Positions 16,689 to 25,591 of a stretch of DNA of 64,000 bases are shown here, in pieces. The notes beneath the pieces were generated by a model that was not told where the DNA came from, did not search any database, and was given only the letters and a program-made list of their open reading frames with translations. Where the stretch lies: the NCBI GenBank assembly GCA_052117325.1, contig JBQKJJ010000004.1; one strand, written 5' to 3'. The first letter of the stretch is position 1, and each line of letters begins with the position of its first letter. The DNA comes from CAG-964 sp902789345. Its GTDB lineage: Bacteria; Bacillota; Clostridia; Oscillospirales; Acutalibacteraceae. A program made the position numbers and the translations under genes.

Positions 16689-17629
16689 TGTGTATTTGTG
16701 TCCTTTCCCATCTGCTTTTTAATAAACTCTATATTTTCCTGTATTCCCCGGTCAAAGGTATATTTTGGCACAAAGCCTGTGTGCTTGTTAAGCTTGGTAA
16801 TGTCTGCACACAGCTGCATAACGGCATTTTCACCATATGGCAAAGCGCCTATATTCACCTTTGCTGTATTGTGTGTGTACTTATTAATAAGCTGAATATA
16901 TTCATAAAGAGGTCTTGCCGTGCCACTGCCTATGTTGTACACCTCGTTGTCCTTGCCGTATAAGCCCAAAAGGAAAAAGGCTCTGCCAATATCCTTGCTG
17001 TAAAGGTAATCCCACATTTGTTCACCCTTTGTAAAGTTGGTTTCCTCCCCCTTCAGCATTTTCTCTATGCAGGCAGGAACCATTGCCGACCTTTTATTAT
17101 ATGCGCCGTATACACTGAAAATTCTTGTCCAAATACAGCCAATGCCGTATCTTTTGCACTGCTCAAAAGCAAGCTTGCAGGCGGCATACTTACACACTCC
17201 GTAAGGGGTGCAAGGATTTACGGGAGTTTCCTCGTTTATGCTCGGTTTATTTACCACACCGTATTCTGCCTGTGAGCCTGCGCCTATAAACCTTTTACAG
17301 CCAAGCTTATAAGCGGCGTCTACTGCGTCAAGGGTAAAGTTTATATTCTCGGTTTGGTATCGCAAATTATCATTTCTCTTTGCACCGGTGTGCCCCCATG
17401 CAAAGTGGTAAAACACATCACAGTCAGAATGCTGAATTAACTGCGGCAGCTGTGATAAATTATCCAAACTGCAATTTACAATTTCAATATTATCTATTCC
17501 CTTTAGTCTGTCAATATTAGGTGAATTTTCTCTTACAACAGCATAAACCTTAACATTATTTTTTACAAGCTCTTTAACCGCAGCCAAGCCTATCATACTT
17601 GTAGCGCCGGTTACAACTGCAATATTCAT
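16685..17629 (-). CDS. Extended SDR: NAD-dependent epimerase/reductase of the CDP-sugar pathway
   Basis: 314 residues. The NAD-binding motif is TGATSMIG at the N-terminus (the third Gly of GxxGxxG is in place), the active-site Ser lies in GAGSQAEYG, and Tyr/Lys in YGVCK. FAWGHTG and WDYLYSKDIGRAF are typical of sugar-nucleotide SDRs. In this operon it is the best candidate for the final C4-keto reductase (an RfbJ/YerF-like role). The start is ATG 17629, close to GGAGG (4-base spacing); a TTG six codons earlier is possible. The stop overlaps the GT2 start. Confidence 0.82.
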   Translation of the reverse strand: MNIAVVTGATSMIGLAAVKELVKNNVKVYAVVRENSPNIDRLKGIDNIEIVNCSLDNLSQLPQLIQHSDCDVFYHFAWGHTGAKRNDNLRYQTENINFTLDAVDAAYKLGCKRFIGAGSQAEYGVVNKPSINEETPVNPCTPYGVCKYAACKLAFEQCKRYGIGCIWTRIFSVYGAYNKRSAMVPACIEKMLKGEETNFTKGEQMWDYLYSKDIGRAFFLLGLYGKDNEVYNIGSGTARPLYEYIQLINKYTHNTAKVNIGALPYGENAVMQLCADITKLNKHTGFVPKYTFDRGIQENIEFIKKQMGKDTNTQ

Positions 17630-17664
17630 AATACCTCCGAAATTCAACGGTTTATCCCATTTGG

Positions 17665-19488
17665 CTATACCAAAGGGATAAACATATTTTCTTCAAGCTC
17701 TTCTCTTGGCAAAAAAGGTGCTAAATCCTCAAGCGGAGCAGACACCATTGAGCCGTCCTCCAGCTTTTTGCTTGAAGCCTTCGGCTCTGTTTTCTGTTTG
17801 GTAGTTACAAACACTTCGCAAAGCACAGCGCCCTCAGAATTTAACACAGAGCTTATAGTATCAAACAAATTTTCACTTTTGCACACGCTTGTATATGCAA
17901 TACCGTAAGCTTTGCTAAGCCTTTCAAGGTTTGGGAAGCCCAGGTCAGAGCTGTCTGTACCTACGCCCACAAGGGTATGTTGGCTAAAGTAGGCTGTTTG
18001 TGTTTGTCTGATGGAATGGTAGCCGTTGTTGTTTATAACAAACAGCTTTACAGGCAGCTTGTTGGTCACTATTGTTTGCAGCTCCTGAATATTCATTTGC
18101 AGGCTGCCGTCACCTGTTACACAGGCTATACTTTTGCCGTTACAGGCTGTGCACACACCAATGGCCGCCGGTAAGCAGTAGCCCATTGAGGCTGTGTTTG
18201 GGTTGGTTATAAAACGCTGTCCCTTTTTAATTTTCGCCGTTTGGCTGCCTACCACTCTGCTTGTACCTACACTTGCCACAAGCACATCGTTTTCCTTTAG
18301 TGCTTTGTAAAGCTCGTTGTAAAAAGCGTAAATATTTGTTCTGTTGTCAATATTTTCGTAGTGGCTTTCGTTTACTACCTGATAGTGCTCTTTCCAGTAT
18401 GCACATTTGTCAAGCCACTGTCTGCCGTTAAACAGCTTTTTAACATTAAGCTCTTTTAATCTGCTGTTTAGCTTATTAATAAGCACCTTTGCGTCACATA
18501 CAACAGGCAGGTCAATATTAAGATAGGGCTTTTTCAGCTCCTCGCCGTCAATATCATTTGCTATTTTATATGCCGCCCTTGCCCATGTTTTGTCGTTAAA
18601 GCCTATTTGCATATAGCTTAATCTGTTCCCCAAAGAAAACAAAACATCGCTGTTTTGCACCGCAAAGTTACCGGCTCTGTCACCTGTTCCGCCGCTTTTA
18701 CCTACATAAACAGGGCTGTCATATTCTATGGCGTCTATACTGCTCATACCGTTTACAACAGGCACATTCAGAGTTTCAGCCAGCTGTAAAAATTCCTTAT
18801 GCGCACCGCTTAGGCGAATACCGTTGCCTGTCATTATTACAGGGCGCTGTGCGTTTTTCAGCTTGTTTATAATAGTATCAATTACACTGTCATCTACAGT
18901 ATCTTCTATCTGCTGAATGTCCTCCTGTGGGTTATAGTCAACCAAATTGTCGGTATCAATTATCTTTGCCTGTATATCCAAAGGAATATCAAGCCAGCAA
19001 GGTGCCGGTCTGCCATTTTTGGCAAGGAACAAAGCCTTTTCAAGATGATATTTTATCATATTTGCGTCAGTAACCATAACGGCATATTTTGTCATACATT
19101 CTACTGCTTTTGTAATGTCAAATTCCTGTATACCCATAGTACGCAGTGAAAGTCCCGTACTTCTTACACAGGTGGCATATCTTGACTGTCCCGAAAAAAT
19201 CAGCATAGGTATAGAATCCATATAGCCGCACAAAACTCCGGTAATGGCATTTGAAGCTCCCGGCCCCATTGTTACGCACACGCCGGCAATTTTGTTATTT
19301 ATTCTTGCGTATGCCTCTGCCGCCATAGCGCTTGCCTGCTCGTTATGATTGTATGTGCAGTGCAAGCCGTTTTTGTGTCCAAAGGAATCGTTAAGGTGCA
19401 TTGAGCCGCCGCCTGTTACGGTAAACATATCTGTTATGCCATTTTCAACTAAAAAATTTGCTATATAGTCAGAAAGCTTAATTTTCAT
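17665..19488 (-). CDS. ThDP-dependent enzyme, acetolactate synthase-like (possible YerE-type sugar branching enzyme)
   Basis: 607 residues with the three domains of ThDP enzymes: the N-terminal Pyr domain with the catalytic Glu in NHNEQASAMAAEAYAR, a middle domain, and the C-terminal PP domain with GDGSLQMNIQEL...NN as the ThDP/Mg motif. It is not next to ilv genes; it sits between gtrA and an SDR in an rfbFGH operon. In Yersinia, the ThDP flavoenzyme YerE adds an acetyl unit from pyruvate to CDP-3,6-dideoxy-4-ketohexose, and the same gene company here suggests that role. AAGGAG precedes the ATG. Another decarboxylase-type role on a sugar or pyruvate remains possible. Confidence 0.8.
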   Translation of the reverse strand: MKIKLSDYIANFLVENGITDMFTVTGGGSMHLNDSFGHKNGLHCTYNHNEQASAMAAEAYARINNKIAGVCVTMGPGASNAITGVLCGYMDSIPMLIFSGQSRYATCVRSTGLSLRTMGIQEFDITKAVECMTKYAVMVTDANMIKYHLEKALFLAKNGRPAPCWLDIPLDIQAKIIDTDNLVDYNPQEDIQQIEDTVDDSVIDTIINKLKNAQRPVIMTGNGIRLSGAHKEFLQLAETLNVPVVNGMSSIDAIEYDSPVYVGKSGGTGDRAGNFAVQNSDVLFSLGNRLSYMQIGFNDKTWARAAYKIANDIDGEELKKPYLNIDLPVVCDAKVLINKLNSRLKELNVKKLFNGRQWLDKCAYWKEHYQVVNESHYENIDNRTNIYAFYNELYKALKENDVLVASVGTSRVVGSQTAKIKKGQRFITNPNTASMGYCLPAAIGVCTACNGKSIACVTGDGSLQMNIQELQTIVTNKLPVKLFVINNNGYHSIRQTQTAYFSQHTLVGVGTDSSDLGFPNLERLSKAYGIAYTSVCKSENLFDTISSVLNSEGAVLCEVFVTTKQKTEPKASSKKLEDGSMVSAPLEDLAPFLPREELEENMFIPLV

Positions 19489-19523
19489 ATTGGTTATTCT
19501 CCTTTTTTACCTGCATTAACCGC

Positions 19524-19976
19524 CTATTTCCTTTTTTCTCTCTTTCTGAAAGCCCACAGCTTGTTAAGCACAAAATTAAGGGGCACTGTTACCACAAGCC
19601 TTATAAGCGGCGCAAGCCATTCCGAAATATGCAGAATATCTACCATTAACCAAATTAAAAATGTAGACACCAAATAGCTTATGCCATAGGTAATAAACAC
19701 CTTGCTAAAGGATTTAGGTATGCTTGTTTCCGTTTTATCCTTAAAAACATATCGGTAATTCCAAAAGAAAGCATTGCAAACGCTTATTAAAAAGCCCATT
19801 GTGTTTGCCAAAAGGTAATTCCAGCCGAAAAATACCAAAATGTAATATACAGCCAGTGAAATAAGCGTATTTGAAAAACCAACTATGCCAAACTTAATAA
19901 ATTGCCAAACCAAAGCAAAGAAATCCTTTTTGCTGTGTACATTGAACTTATCCTGCAGCTTTTTAACTATACTCAT
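19524..19976 (-). CDS. gtrA: GtrA-family membrane protein (polyprenyl-linked sugar flippase)
   Basis: 150 residues with four membrane helices: FIKFGIVGFSNTLISLAVYY (the diagnostic N-terminal GtrA helix), LLANTMGFLISVCNAFFWN, a third around YGISYLVSTFLIWLMV, and a last one leading to PLNFVLNKLWAFR, the family's C-terminal signature. It is thought to flip undecaprenyl-phosphate-linked sugars outward. The start overlaps the rfbH stop (ATGA). With the GT2 gene at 15660 and the GtrII-like gene at 23389 it completes a Gtr-type triad. Confidence 0.92.
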   Translation of the reverse strand: MSIVKKLQDKFNVHSKKDFFALVWQFIKFGIVGFSNTLISLAVYYILVFFGWNYLLANTMGFLISVCNAFFWNYRYVFKDKTETSIPKSFSKVFITYGISYLVSTFLIWLMVDILHISEWLAPLIRLVVTVPLNFVLNKLWAFRKREKRK

Positions 19977-21313
19977 TGATTAACAGCCTCAATAATAGCC
20001 TTAGCCATAAACTTCAGCTTTTCTTCTGTCATACCCGGATATACACCTATCCAAAAGCTGTTGTTCATAATAATATCTGTATTGCTTAAATCGGTAGCAA
20101 TGCGATACTCGCCGCCATTGTTTTTATAGTCAATAAATGCCGGGTGCTTTGTAAGGTTGCCGGCAAACAGCATTCTTGTTTGAACGCCCTTGCTTTCTAC
20201 ATACTGAACAACCTTGTTTCTGTCTACGCCCTCTTTACAGGTAATAAGGAAGCCAAACCAGCTTGGGTCGCCGTTTTCGCAGGCAACAGGCAAAATCAGT
20301 TTATCCTCAAGAGGCTTCAATTCGTTAATTAATATCTTATAATTTTCTTTTCTCTTTTCAACAAAGGACGGGAATTTTTTAAGCTGTGCCACACCTATAG
20401 CCGCCTGCATATCCGTTGCCTTTAGGTTGTAGCCAAAGTGAGAATATACATACTTATGGTCGTAGCCCAAAGGCAGCTCGCCGTACTGTCTGTCAAAACG
20501 GTGTCCGCAAATATTGTCGCAGCCTGACGGACATACACAGTCTCTGCCCCAGTCACGCATAGACCTGATTATTTTATTAAGCAAAGGGTTGTTTGTGTAA
20601 ACAGCACCGCCCTCGCCCATTGTCATATGATGCGGCGGATAGAAGCTTGATGTACCAATGTCACCCACTGTACCTGTAAACTTCCACTGGCCGTCTATGT
20701 AATATTTAGAGCCAAGTGCGTCACAGTTATCCTCAACAAGCCATAGGTTATTTTTCTTACAAAAATCCCTTATGTACTGCAAATTAAAAGGATTACCCAA
20801 GGTATGTGCAAGCATTACCGCTTTTGTTTTTGGGCTAAGGGCCTTTTCCATAGAATTTACATCAATATTGCCCTGGCTTACATCAACATCGGCAAATACA
20901 GGAACAGCGCCAAATTGAATAATTGGTGCTACTGTGGTTGGAAAGCCTGCGGCAACTGTTATAACCTCGTCACCACGCTTAATGGCACGCTCCCCCAGCA
21001 ACGGAGAAGTAAGTGCCGCAAAAGCTGCCAAATTGGCACTTGAGCCACTGTTTACTAAGCTGCAGTATTTTACGCCCAAATATTCAGCCAAGCCCTTTTC
21101 AAACTGCAGAGTATATCTGCCTGAGGTCAGCCAAAATTCAAGTGAACTGTCAACAAGATTTACCATTTCTTCGCTGTCATATACTCTGCCGGCATATGGT
21201 ATTCTGTCGCCCTCCTTGTACTCCTTTGGCTGGTTATGGTATTTGTTGCAATACTCCTCAACCATTTTTAAAATTTCTTCCTTAGCCTTATCCTGTGTCA
21301 TATTTTCAAACAT
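19973..21313 (-). CDS. rfbH: CDP-4-keto-6-deoxy-D-glucose-3-dehydrase (E1)
   Basis: 446 residues. A PMP/[2Fe-2S] enzyme of the aminotransferase fold: in SFYPPHHMTMGEGGAV the usual PLP lysine is replaced by His, the hallmark of this enzyme, and CVCPSGCDNICGHRF supplies iron-sulfur cysteines. It removes the C3 hydroxyl to yield the 3,6-dideoxy sugar together with a reductase partner (E3: RfbI/DdhD type), which is not encoded in this window. GGAGG lies eight bases before the ATG. It stands between rfbG (3-base gap) and gtrA (overlap). Confidence 0.93.
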   Translation of the reverse strand: MFENMTQDKAKEEILKMVEEYCNKYHNQPKEYKEGDRIPYAGRVYDSEEMVNLVDSSLEFWLTSGRYTLQFEKGLAEYLGVKYCSLVNSGSSANLAAFAALTSPLLGERAIKRGDEVITVAAGFPTTVAPIIQFGAVPVFADVDVSQGNIDVNSMEKALSPKTKAVMLAHTLGNPFNLQYIRDFCKKNNLWLVEDNCDALGSKYYIDGQWKFTGTVGDIGTSSFYPPHHMTMGEGGAVYTNNPLLNKIIRSMRDWGRDCVCPSGCDNICGHRFDRQYGELPLGYDHKYVYSHFGYNLKATDMQAAIGVAQLKKFPSFVEKRKENYKILINELKPLEDKLILPVACENGDPSWFGFLITCKEGVDRNKVVQYVESKGVQTRMLFAGNLTKHPAFIDYKNNGGEYRIATDLSNTDIIMNNSFWIGVYPGMTEEKLKFMAKAIIEAVNQ

Positions 21314-21316
21314 TAA

Positions 21317-22378
21317 TTAATCCTCCGCAGTTAGAAATTCAGCAATCTGCTTATTTGTTATTTCATCTAAATTATCATTATTTATATACGCTTTTGACCA
21401 TTCAACGGTTTTTTCAATAGCTTTGTCAATGTTCCAAACAGGCTTCCAGCCCATAGCCGACTTTAGCTTAGAACAGTCAAGCTTTAGGAAATTCGCCTCG
21501 TGAGGGGCGTTTTTCTCTGCAATATTTTTCCAGCTTAGCCCTTCGCCGTAGTGTTTAACAAACATATCTACAATTTCGCCTGTAGTAACGCAGTCGCACT
21601 CGTCAGGACCTACATTGTAATAGCCGGCAAGCTCAAAGCTTTCATACTGCTTTTGCACTATAAGCAAATAAGCGCAAAGGGGCTCCAAAACATGCTGATA
21701 CGGTCTGGTAGAGTAGGGATTTCTTACTATTATGTCCTTTTTATCCTTTGCGGCACGAACACAGTCGGGAATAATTCTGTCAACTGCAAAATCACCGCCG
21801 CCTATAACATTTCCTGCCCTTGCAGTCGAAACCGCTATTTTTTCATCATTAAAAAAGCTTCTTTTATAACTGTGGGTAACAAGCTCGGAACAGCTTTTGC
21901 TGTTTGAATATGGGTCAAAGCCGTCTAAAGGCTCGTTTTCTCTGTAGCCCCAGCACCACTCGTTGTTTTTATAAACCTTGTCGGTAGTTACATTCAGCAC
22001 AGAACCCACAGTTTTACAATTTCTTACACATTCCAAAATATTAACCGTACCCATAACATTCGTTGAGTAGGTGTAAACAGGGTCTTTAAATGACTCTCTT
22101 ACTATAGGCTGAGCCGCCAAGTGCATAACTATGTGGGGCTGTGCCTTGTTAAATGCATTCTGCAAAGCCTTTAAATCTCTTATATCACCAACAGTGCTGT
22201 GTACAATACGGTCTATATTAAGCAAGCTGTACATTGATGGATTTGTAGGCGGATTTAGCGAATAGCCGTAAACCTCTGCCCCGCACTGTACAAGCAGCTT
22301 GCAAAGCCAAGAGCCTTTAAAGCCGGTATGTCCGGTAACAAAAACCCTTTTTCCTTTAAAAAAATTAACATCAAACAT
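21317..22378 (-). CDS. rfbG: CDP-glucose 4,6-dehydratase
   Basis: 353 residues, the expected size. An extended SDR with TGHTGFKGSWL at the N-terminus, the characteristic start of this enzyme; GDIRD, HLAAQPIVRESF and the YxxxK-type site (DPYSNSKSCSE) follow. It converts CDP-D-glucose to CDP-4-keto-6-deoxy-D-glucose. Its ATG overlaps the rfbF stop by one base (TAATG), so the two are translationally coupled. Confidence 0.94.
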   Translation of the reverse strand: MFDVNFFKGKRVFVTGHTGFKGSWLCKLLVQCGAEVYGYSLNPPTNPSMYSLLNIDRIVHSTVGDIRDLKALQNAFNKAQPHIVMHLAAQPIVRESFKDPVYTYSTNVMGTVNILECVRNCKTVGSVLNVTTDKVYKNNEWCWGYRENEPLDGFDPYSNSKSCSELVTHSYKRSFFNDEKIAVSTARAGNVIGGGDFAVDRIIPDCVRAAKDKKDIIVRNPYSTRPYQHVLEPLCAYLLIVQKQYESFELAGYYNVGPDECDCVTTGEIVDMFVKHYGEGLSWKNIAEKNAPHEANFLKLDCSKLKSAMGWKPVWNIDKAIEKTVEWSKAYINNDNLDEITNKQIAEFLTAED

Positions 22379-23157
22379 TAGTCATTCCACACTTTCCAAG
22401 GTGCCTTACCGCTTGCCCAAAGCTCCTCAAGCAGATTTTTTTCACGCAGTGTGTCCATACACTGCCAAAAACCGTTGAATTTGTAAGCGCTAAGCTGGTT
22501 TCTTCTGGCACACTCCTCCAACGGGTAGCGCTCAAACACTGTGCTGTCGCCCTCAATTAAGTCAAATATTTCGGGCTGTAAAACCATATATCCGGCGTTT
22601 ATCCAGCCGCCGTCCTCTTTCTTTTTCTCTTTAAAGTCAGTAATAATGCTGTCATTATTTATATCCAGCAAGCCAAACCTGCCACCCGGCTGAATAGCCG
22701 ACAGTGTGGCAATAGTACCCTGCTTTTTATGAAAAGCCACAAGGTCGTTAATATCAATAGCCGAAACTGCGTCGCCGTATGTAAGCAAAAACGGCTCGTT
22801 ATGTATAAAATTCTTTATTCTTTTAATTCTGCCGCCTGTCATAGTATTTAGACCTGTATCAATAATAGTTACACGCCACGGCTCTGCAACATTTGAATGG
22901 ACTGTCAGCTCGTTACCGTTTCTGAAATCAAATGTAATATTACTTCTATGTAAATAGTAATCTGCAAAATATTCTTTAATTACATACTGTTTGTAGCCGG
23001 CACAAATAATAAAATCATTATATCCATAGTAAGAATACTGCTTCATTATGTGCCATAAAATCGGCATTTCACCTATCTCTATCATCGGCTTTGGACGCAA
23101 ATGGCTTTCTTCACTAATGCGTGTGCCATAACCTCCTGCTAATAGTACAACTTTCAT
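22378..23157 (-). CDS. rfbF: Glucose-1-phosphate cytidylyltransferase
   Basis: 259 residues. The nucleotidyltransferase motif LAGGYGTRI...SHLRPKPMIEIG is at the N-terminus and VIKEYFADYYLH is typical of RfbF/DdhA. It makes CDP-glucose from CTP and glucose-1-phosphate, the first committed step of the pathway. The start is ATG 23157, eight bases after AAGGAAG; the longer frame upstream is leader. It is the first gene of the sugar operon; TTGACT at 23318-23323 on the minus strand is a possible -35 box, but its -10 (TGCAAT) is weak. Confidence 0.94.
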   Translation of the reverse strand: MKVVLLAGGYGTRISEESHLRPKPMIEIGEMPILWHIMKQYSYYGYNDFIICAGYKQYVIKEYFADYYLHRSNITFDFRNGNELTVHSNVAEPWRVTIIDTGLNTMTGGRIKRIKNFIHNEPFLLTYGDAVSAIDINDLVAFHKKQGTIATLSAIQPGGRFGLLDINNDSIITDFKEKKKEDGGWINAGYMVLQPEIFDLIEGDSTVFERYPLEECARRNQLSAYKFNGFWQCMDTLREKNLLEELWASGKAPWKVWND

Positions 23158-23332
23158 AATAATATCTTCCTTTTCAGTTATTTTAATATTACACAACTAA
23201 CCTATTATATTTTAAACTATATACACCTTTTTTTCAAGCCTTTTACAGAGCATAACTCACATTACTTTCTTAAATTATTTTATCTTCTTTTTTCATTGCA
23301 CAAACATTTAACTTTTAAGTCAAATTATTCCA

Positions 23333-23369
23333 TAAAATAGCAGAGCAACCGATTATGAGCTGCCCTGCT
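23333..23369 (-). terminator. Intrinsic terminator after the GtrII-like gene
   Basis: On the minus strand AGCAGGGCA (23361-23369) pairs with TTGCTCTGCT (23339-23348), followed by ATTTTAT. It separates the GtrII-like gene from the rfbF operon downstream. Confidence 0.75.
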
Positions 23370-23388
23370 GAGTGTAAAAATCTTTAAT

Positions 23389-25053
23389 TTAGAAATTAAC
23401 TATAATATATTCACCGTTATCCTTAACTGAACCCTTTTGTGGCCATTCAGGCATGGATTCAGATAACTTTTTTGCTTCATTGTACTGTTTTAGTGTACCT
23501 TGCTTTATATCACTGTACCCGCAATACGAGAAGAACTTTAAAAGCTCTGTGTTAGGTTTATTGTCATTAGTCAAAAACGCAGACTCAGACCATTTAATAA
23601 ATGATCTTCCGTTTGTTTCCTGTATATGATGAGAATATCTGCCATCATTATCATCATTGATAACTGAATTTAAATGTAATATTGATGCCAACTTATAAGG
23701 TATACTGTCTACCTTTATATATGTTAATTCCTTTATATTATCACTTAGCTCGTAATCGCCAACAAAAACAACCGGTTTATTTATGTCATAATTTTGGTAA
23801 AGTGCATTTCCCACCTGTTGAACTACCGATTTCTCCTCCTGGTAGCGCTGATAATCAGCATTAAACCAAAAATTGGTGTTTGTTACCTGCAAAATTGTAA
23901 AATAGGCCAGTACCACGCAAACTCCTCTAAATAACAACTTACAGCTATGTCCGCAAAGTGTATTAACCAGCATAAAATAAATAAATGCTGTAAAGAATAT
24001 AACTACTTGAGCTGTTCTGTAAGGAGCACGATTTCCCAGTATTAGTGATAAAACTATAAGTCCGGAGTAAAGCCCTGCAAACAGCAGCAATATCAGCGGG
24101 GATTTTTTTCTTTTACAATAATAGACAGCAAGAACCAGTGAAACAACCAGTGCAATTGCAAACAGCGTTATCGGTAAATACCAAATACCCGCCAATACAT
24201 AATCTATTATCCAAACACCAACCGTTTTAAAGATACCTACTGACTCTCCTGTTAACCATCCGCTTGTGTTAGCTGAGCCCACCTTGCCTGTAAAATTCAC
24301 AAGTTTTGAAACAGGAAAGCTAACGACAAATTCCAGCACCAAGCCTGTTATCAACGGCACAGCAAATATTATTCCGTTAGTAAGTATGCTTTTTATTGTT
24401 ATTTTCTCTTTGTAATCATCCGAAACATATTTTAAAATAAGCACCGCAAAAACCGCACAAAAATACACAACAACAAGTGACTCATACCATGAGCATACCA
24501 GAGCTACCATTATTGAAGCAAAAACAAGATTTTTCTTTTGCTTGTTTTCAATATAATTCAGTACAAACCACAAAGCACAGGAAATGAGAAAGAATCCGCC
24601 ACCAACAGCAAGCGTACAGCCGGTATACGAAAAAATTTCAGTATGTAATGGTGATGTAACTAATAAACATGAAAATACAACCTTTGGAACTATGGATTTA
24701 GTCTTTATTACTCTGTCAAAAACTATACAAAATACAATAGCACTTAATCCTAGAAAAACAATACCAATAAAATCTATAAACCAATAGTTATTATTTATAA
24801 GTCCGAATATATGTCGTATTAATGTGCTTGTCATTCTCCCTTGTGCAAAAAGCTGACCAAAGTAATATCTATCGCCGCAAAAATCATCAACACTAATAGA
24901 ATAATTCGTCAAGAAGTATGTATAAGTCGAAACCAACGACAATAGCAGAAATATAATATACTTTAAATTTGAAATATATTCATAAATCAGTGAAATTAAT
25001 TTCGTGCCTTGGCACTTCTTAGCCGGCTGTTCTAGTTTCATTATGTTTTCCAT
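23389..25053 (-). CDS. GtrII-like integral membrane glycosyltransferase
   Basis: 554 residues with ~11 hydrophobic segments and a hydrophilic C-terminal ~150 residues. After the first membrane helix comes ISVDDFCGDRYYFGQLFAQG with a paired acidic motif, the pattern of the GtrII (glucosyltransferase) family; GRMTSTLIRHIFG follows. Such enzymes use polyprenyl-phosphate sugars outside the membrane and attach them to a surface polymer. AAAGGAAG precedes the ATG. It is transcribed just upstream of rfbF with its own terminator, hence co-located but not co-transcribed with the rfb operon. The acceptor is unknown. Confidence 0.83.
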   Translation of the reverse strand: MENIMKLEQPAKKCQGTKLISLIYEYISNLKYIIFLLLSLVSTYTYFLTNYSISVDDFCGDRYYFGQLFAQGRMTSTLIRHIFGLINNNYWFIDFIGIVFLGLSAIVFCIVFDRVIKTKSIVPKVVFSCLLVTSPLHTEIFSYTGCTLAVGGGFFLISCALWFVLNYIENKQKKNLVFASIMVALVCSWYESLVVVYFCAVFAVLILKYVSDDYKEKITIKSILTNGIIFAVPLITGLVLEFVVSFPVSKLVNFTGKVGSANTSGWLTGESVGIFKTVGVWIIDYVLAGIWYLPITLFAIALVVSLVLAVYYCKRKKSPLILLLFAGLYSGLIVLSLILGNRAPYRTAQVVIFFTAFIYFMLVNTLCGHSCKLLFRGVCVVLAYFTILQVTNTNFWFNADYQRYQEEKSVVQQVGNALYQNYDINKPVVFVGDYELSDNIKELTYIKVDSIPYKLASILHLNSVINDDNDGRYSHHIQETNGRSFIKWSESAFLTNDNKPNTELLKFFSYCGYSDIKQGTLKQYNEAKKLSESMPEWPQKGSVKDNGEYIIVNF

Positions 25054-25197
25054 TTCATGTTCTTCCTTTCTTTTTCTATTGCTTATTATATCTTTTTAGA
25101 TGTTTATAGTCAATAAATAAAATCTGTAGTAATTTTCCACTGCTGTACAACTAATGGGACAGCAGGCGCTGTCAGCAAACATATTTTCGATTTTCTA

Positions 25198-25226
25198 TTG
25201 ATTTTGTTTCACATAACTGCTACAAT
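25198..25226 (+). promoter_or_regulatory. Promoter of the small-gene pair
   Basis: TTGATT (25198-25203), 17-base spacer, extended -10 TGC-TACAAT (25221-25226). The predicted start at about 25233 lies in the left arm of a long hairpin. Confidence 0.75.
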
Positions 25227-25228
25227 AA

Positions 25229-25278
25229 AAATATAAACAAATGTTTGTGTGGTGCTTGCAAACATTGAGTTTATATTT
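25229..25278 (+). promoter_or_regulatory. Structured 5' leader hairpin
   Basis: AAATATAAAC-A-AATGTTTG (25229-25247) pairs with CAAACATT-GA-GTTTATATTT (25259-25278): 18 pairs with one small bulge and an 11-base loop. It sits at the very start of the predicted transcript, directly ahead of a terminator hairpin. Confidence 0.6.
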
Positions 25279-25280
25279 TT

Positions 25281-25316
25281 AAAAGCATACAGTCTTTCCC
25301 TGCTGTATGTTTTTAT
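25281..25316 (+). terminator. Leader terminator (attenuator candidate)
   Basis: AAAAGCATACAG (25281-25292) pairs with CTGTATGTTTTT (25303-25314), followed by ATTT. It stands between the promoter and the first gene, so the transcript would be stopped unless the leader folds otherwise; alternatively it ends an ~80-base small RNA. Confidence 0.6.
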
Positions 25317-25360
25317 TTAGGCAGATAGTTTTACAGATAGAGAATAGGAGAATGTTAAAT

Positions 25361-25591
25361 ATGAATAACGGATTAATTAATTACGAATTATGGGCTAATG
25401 AATACGAAGAACAAATGCACACTTTAAACAGAAAAATTGAAACCTTAAAAAAGGAACGCAAAATTTGCACCGCCGTTTGCGCAGAGCTGGAGTTAAACAA
25501 ACGGATAACCAGCTTGTACAATATGTACCTAGAGTGCAAGCACACCGCACAAATGATGAGAAACCGTGCAAAGGAAAGGGAGGCTGCTTAA
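25361..25591 (+). CDS. Small coiled-coil protein of unknown function
   Basis: 76 residues, highly charged. Beginning MNNGLINYELWANEYEEQM, it continues with HTLNRKIETLKKERKIC and later KRITSLYNMYLECKHT, a probable long helical hairpin. The start is ATG 25361, ten bases after GGAG; an ATG three codons earlier is only one base from that site. Its stop codon directly abuts the next start (TAA-ATG), so the two products are probably made in fixed ratio and may interact. I do not recognise the family. Confidence 0.6.
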   Translation: MNNGLINYELWANEYEEQMHTLNRKIETLKKERKICTAVCAELELNKRITSLYNMYLECKHTAQMMRNRAKEREAA

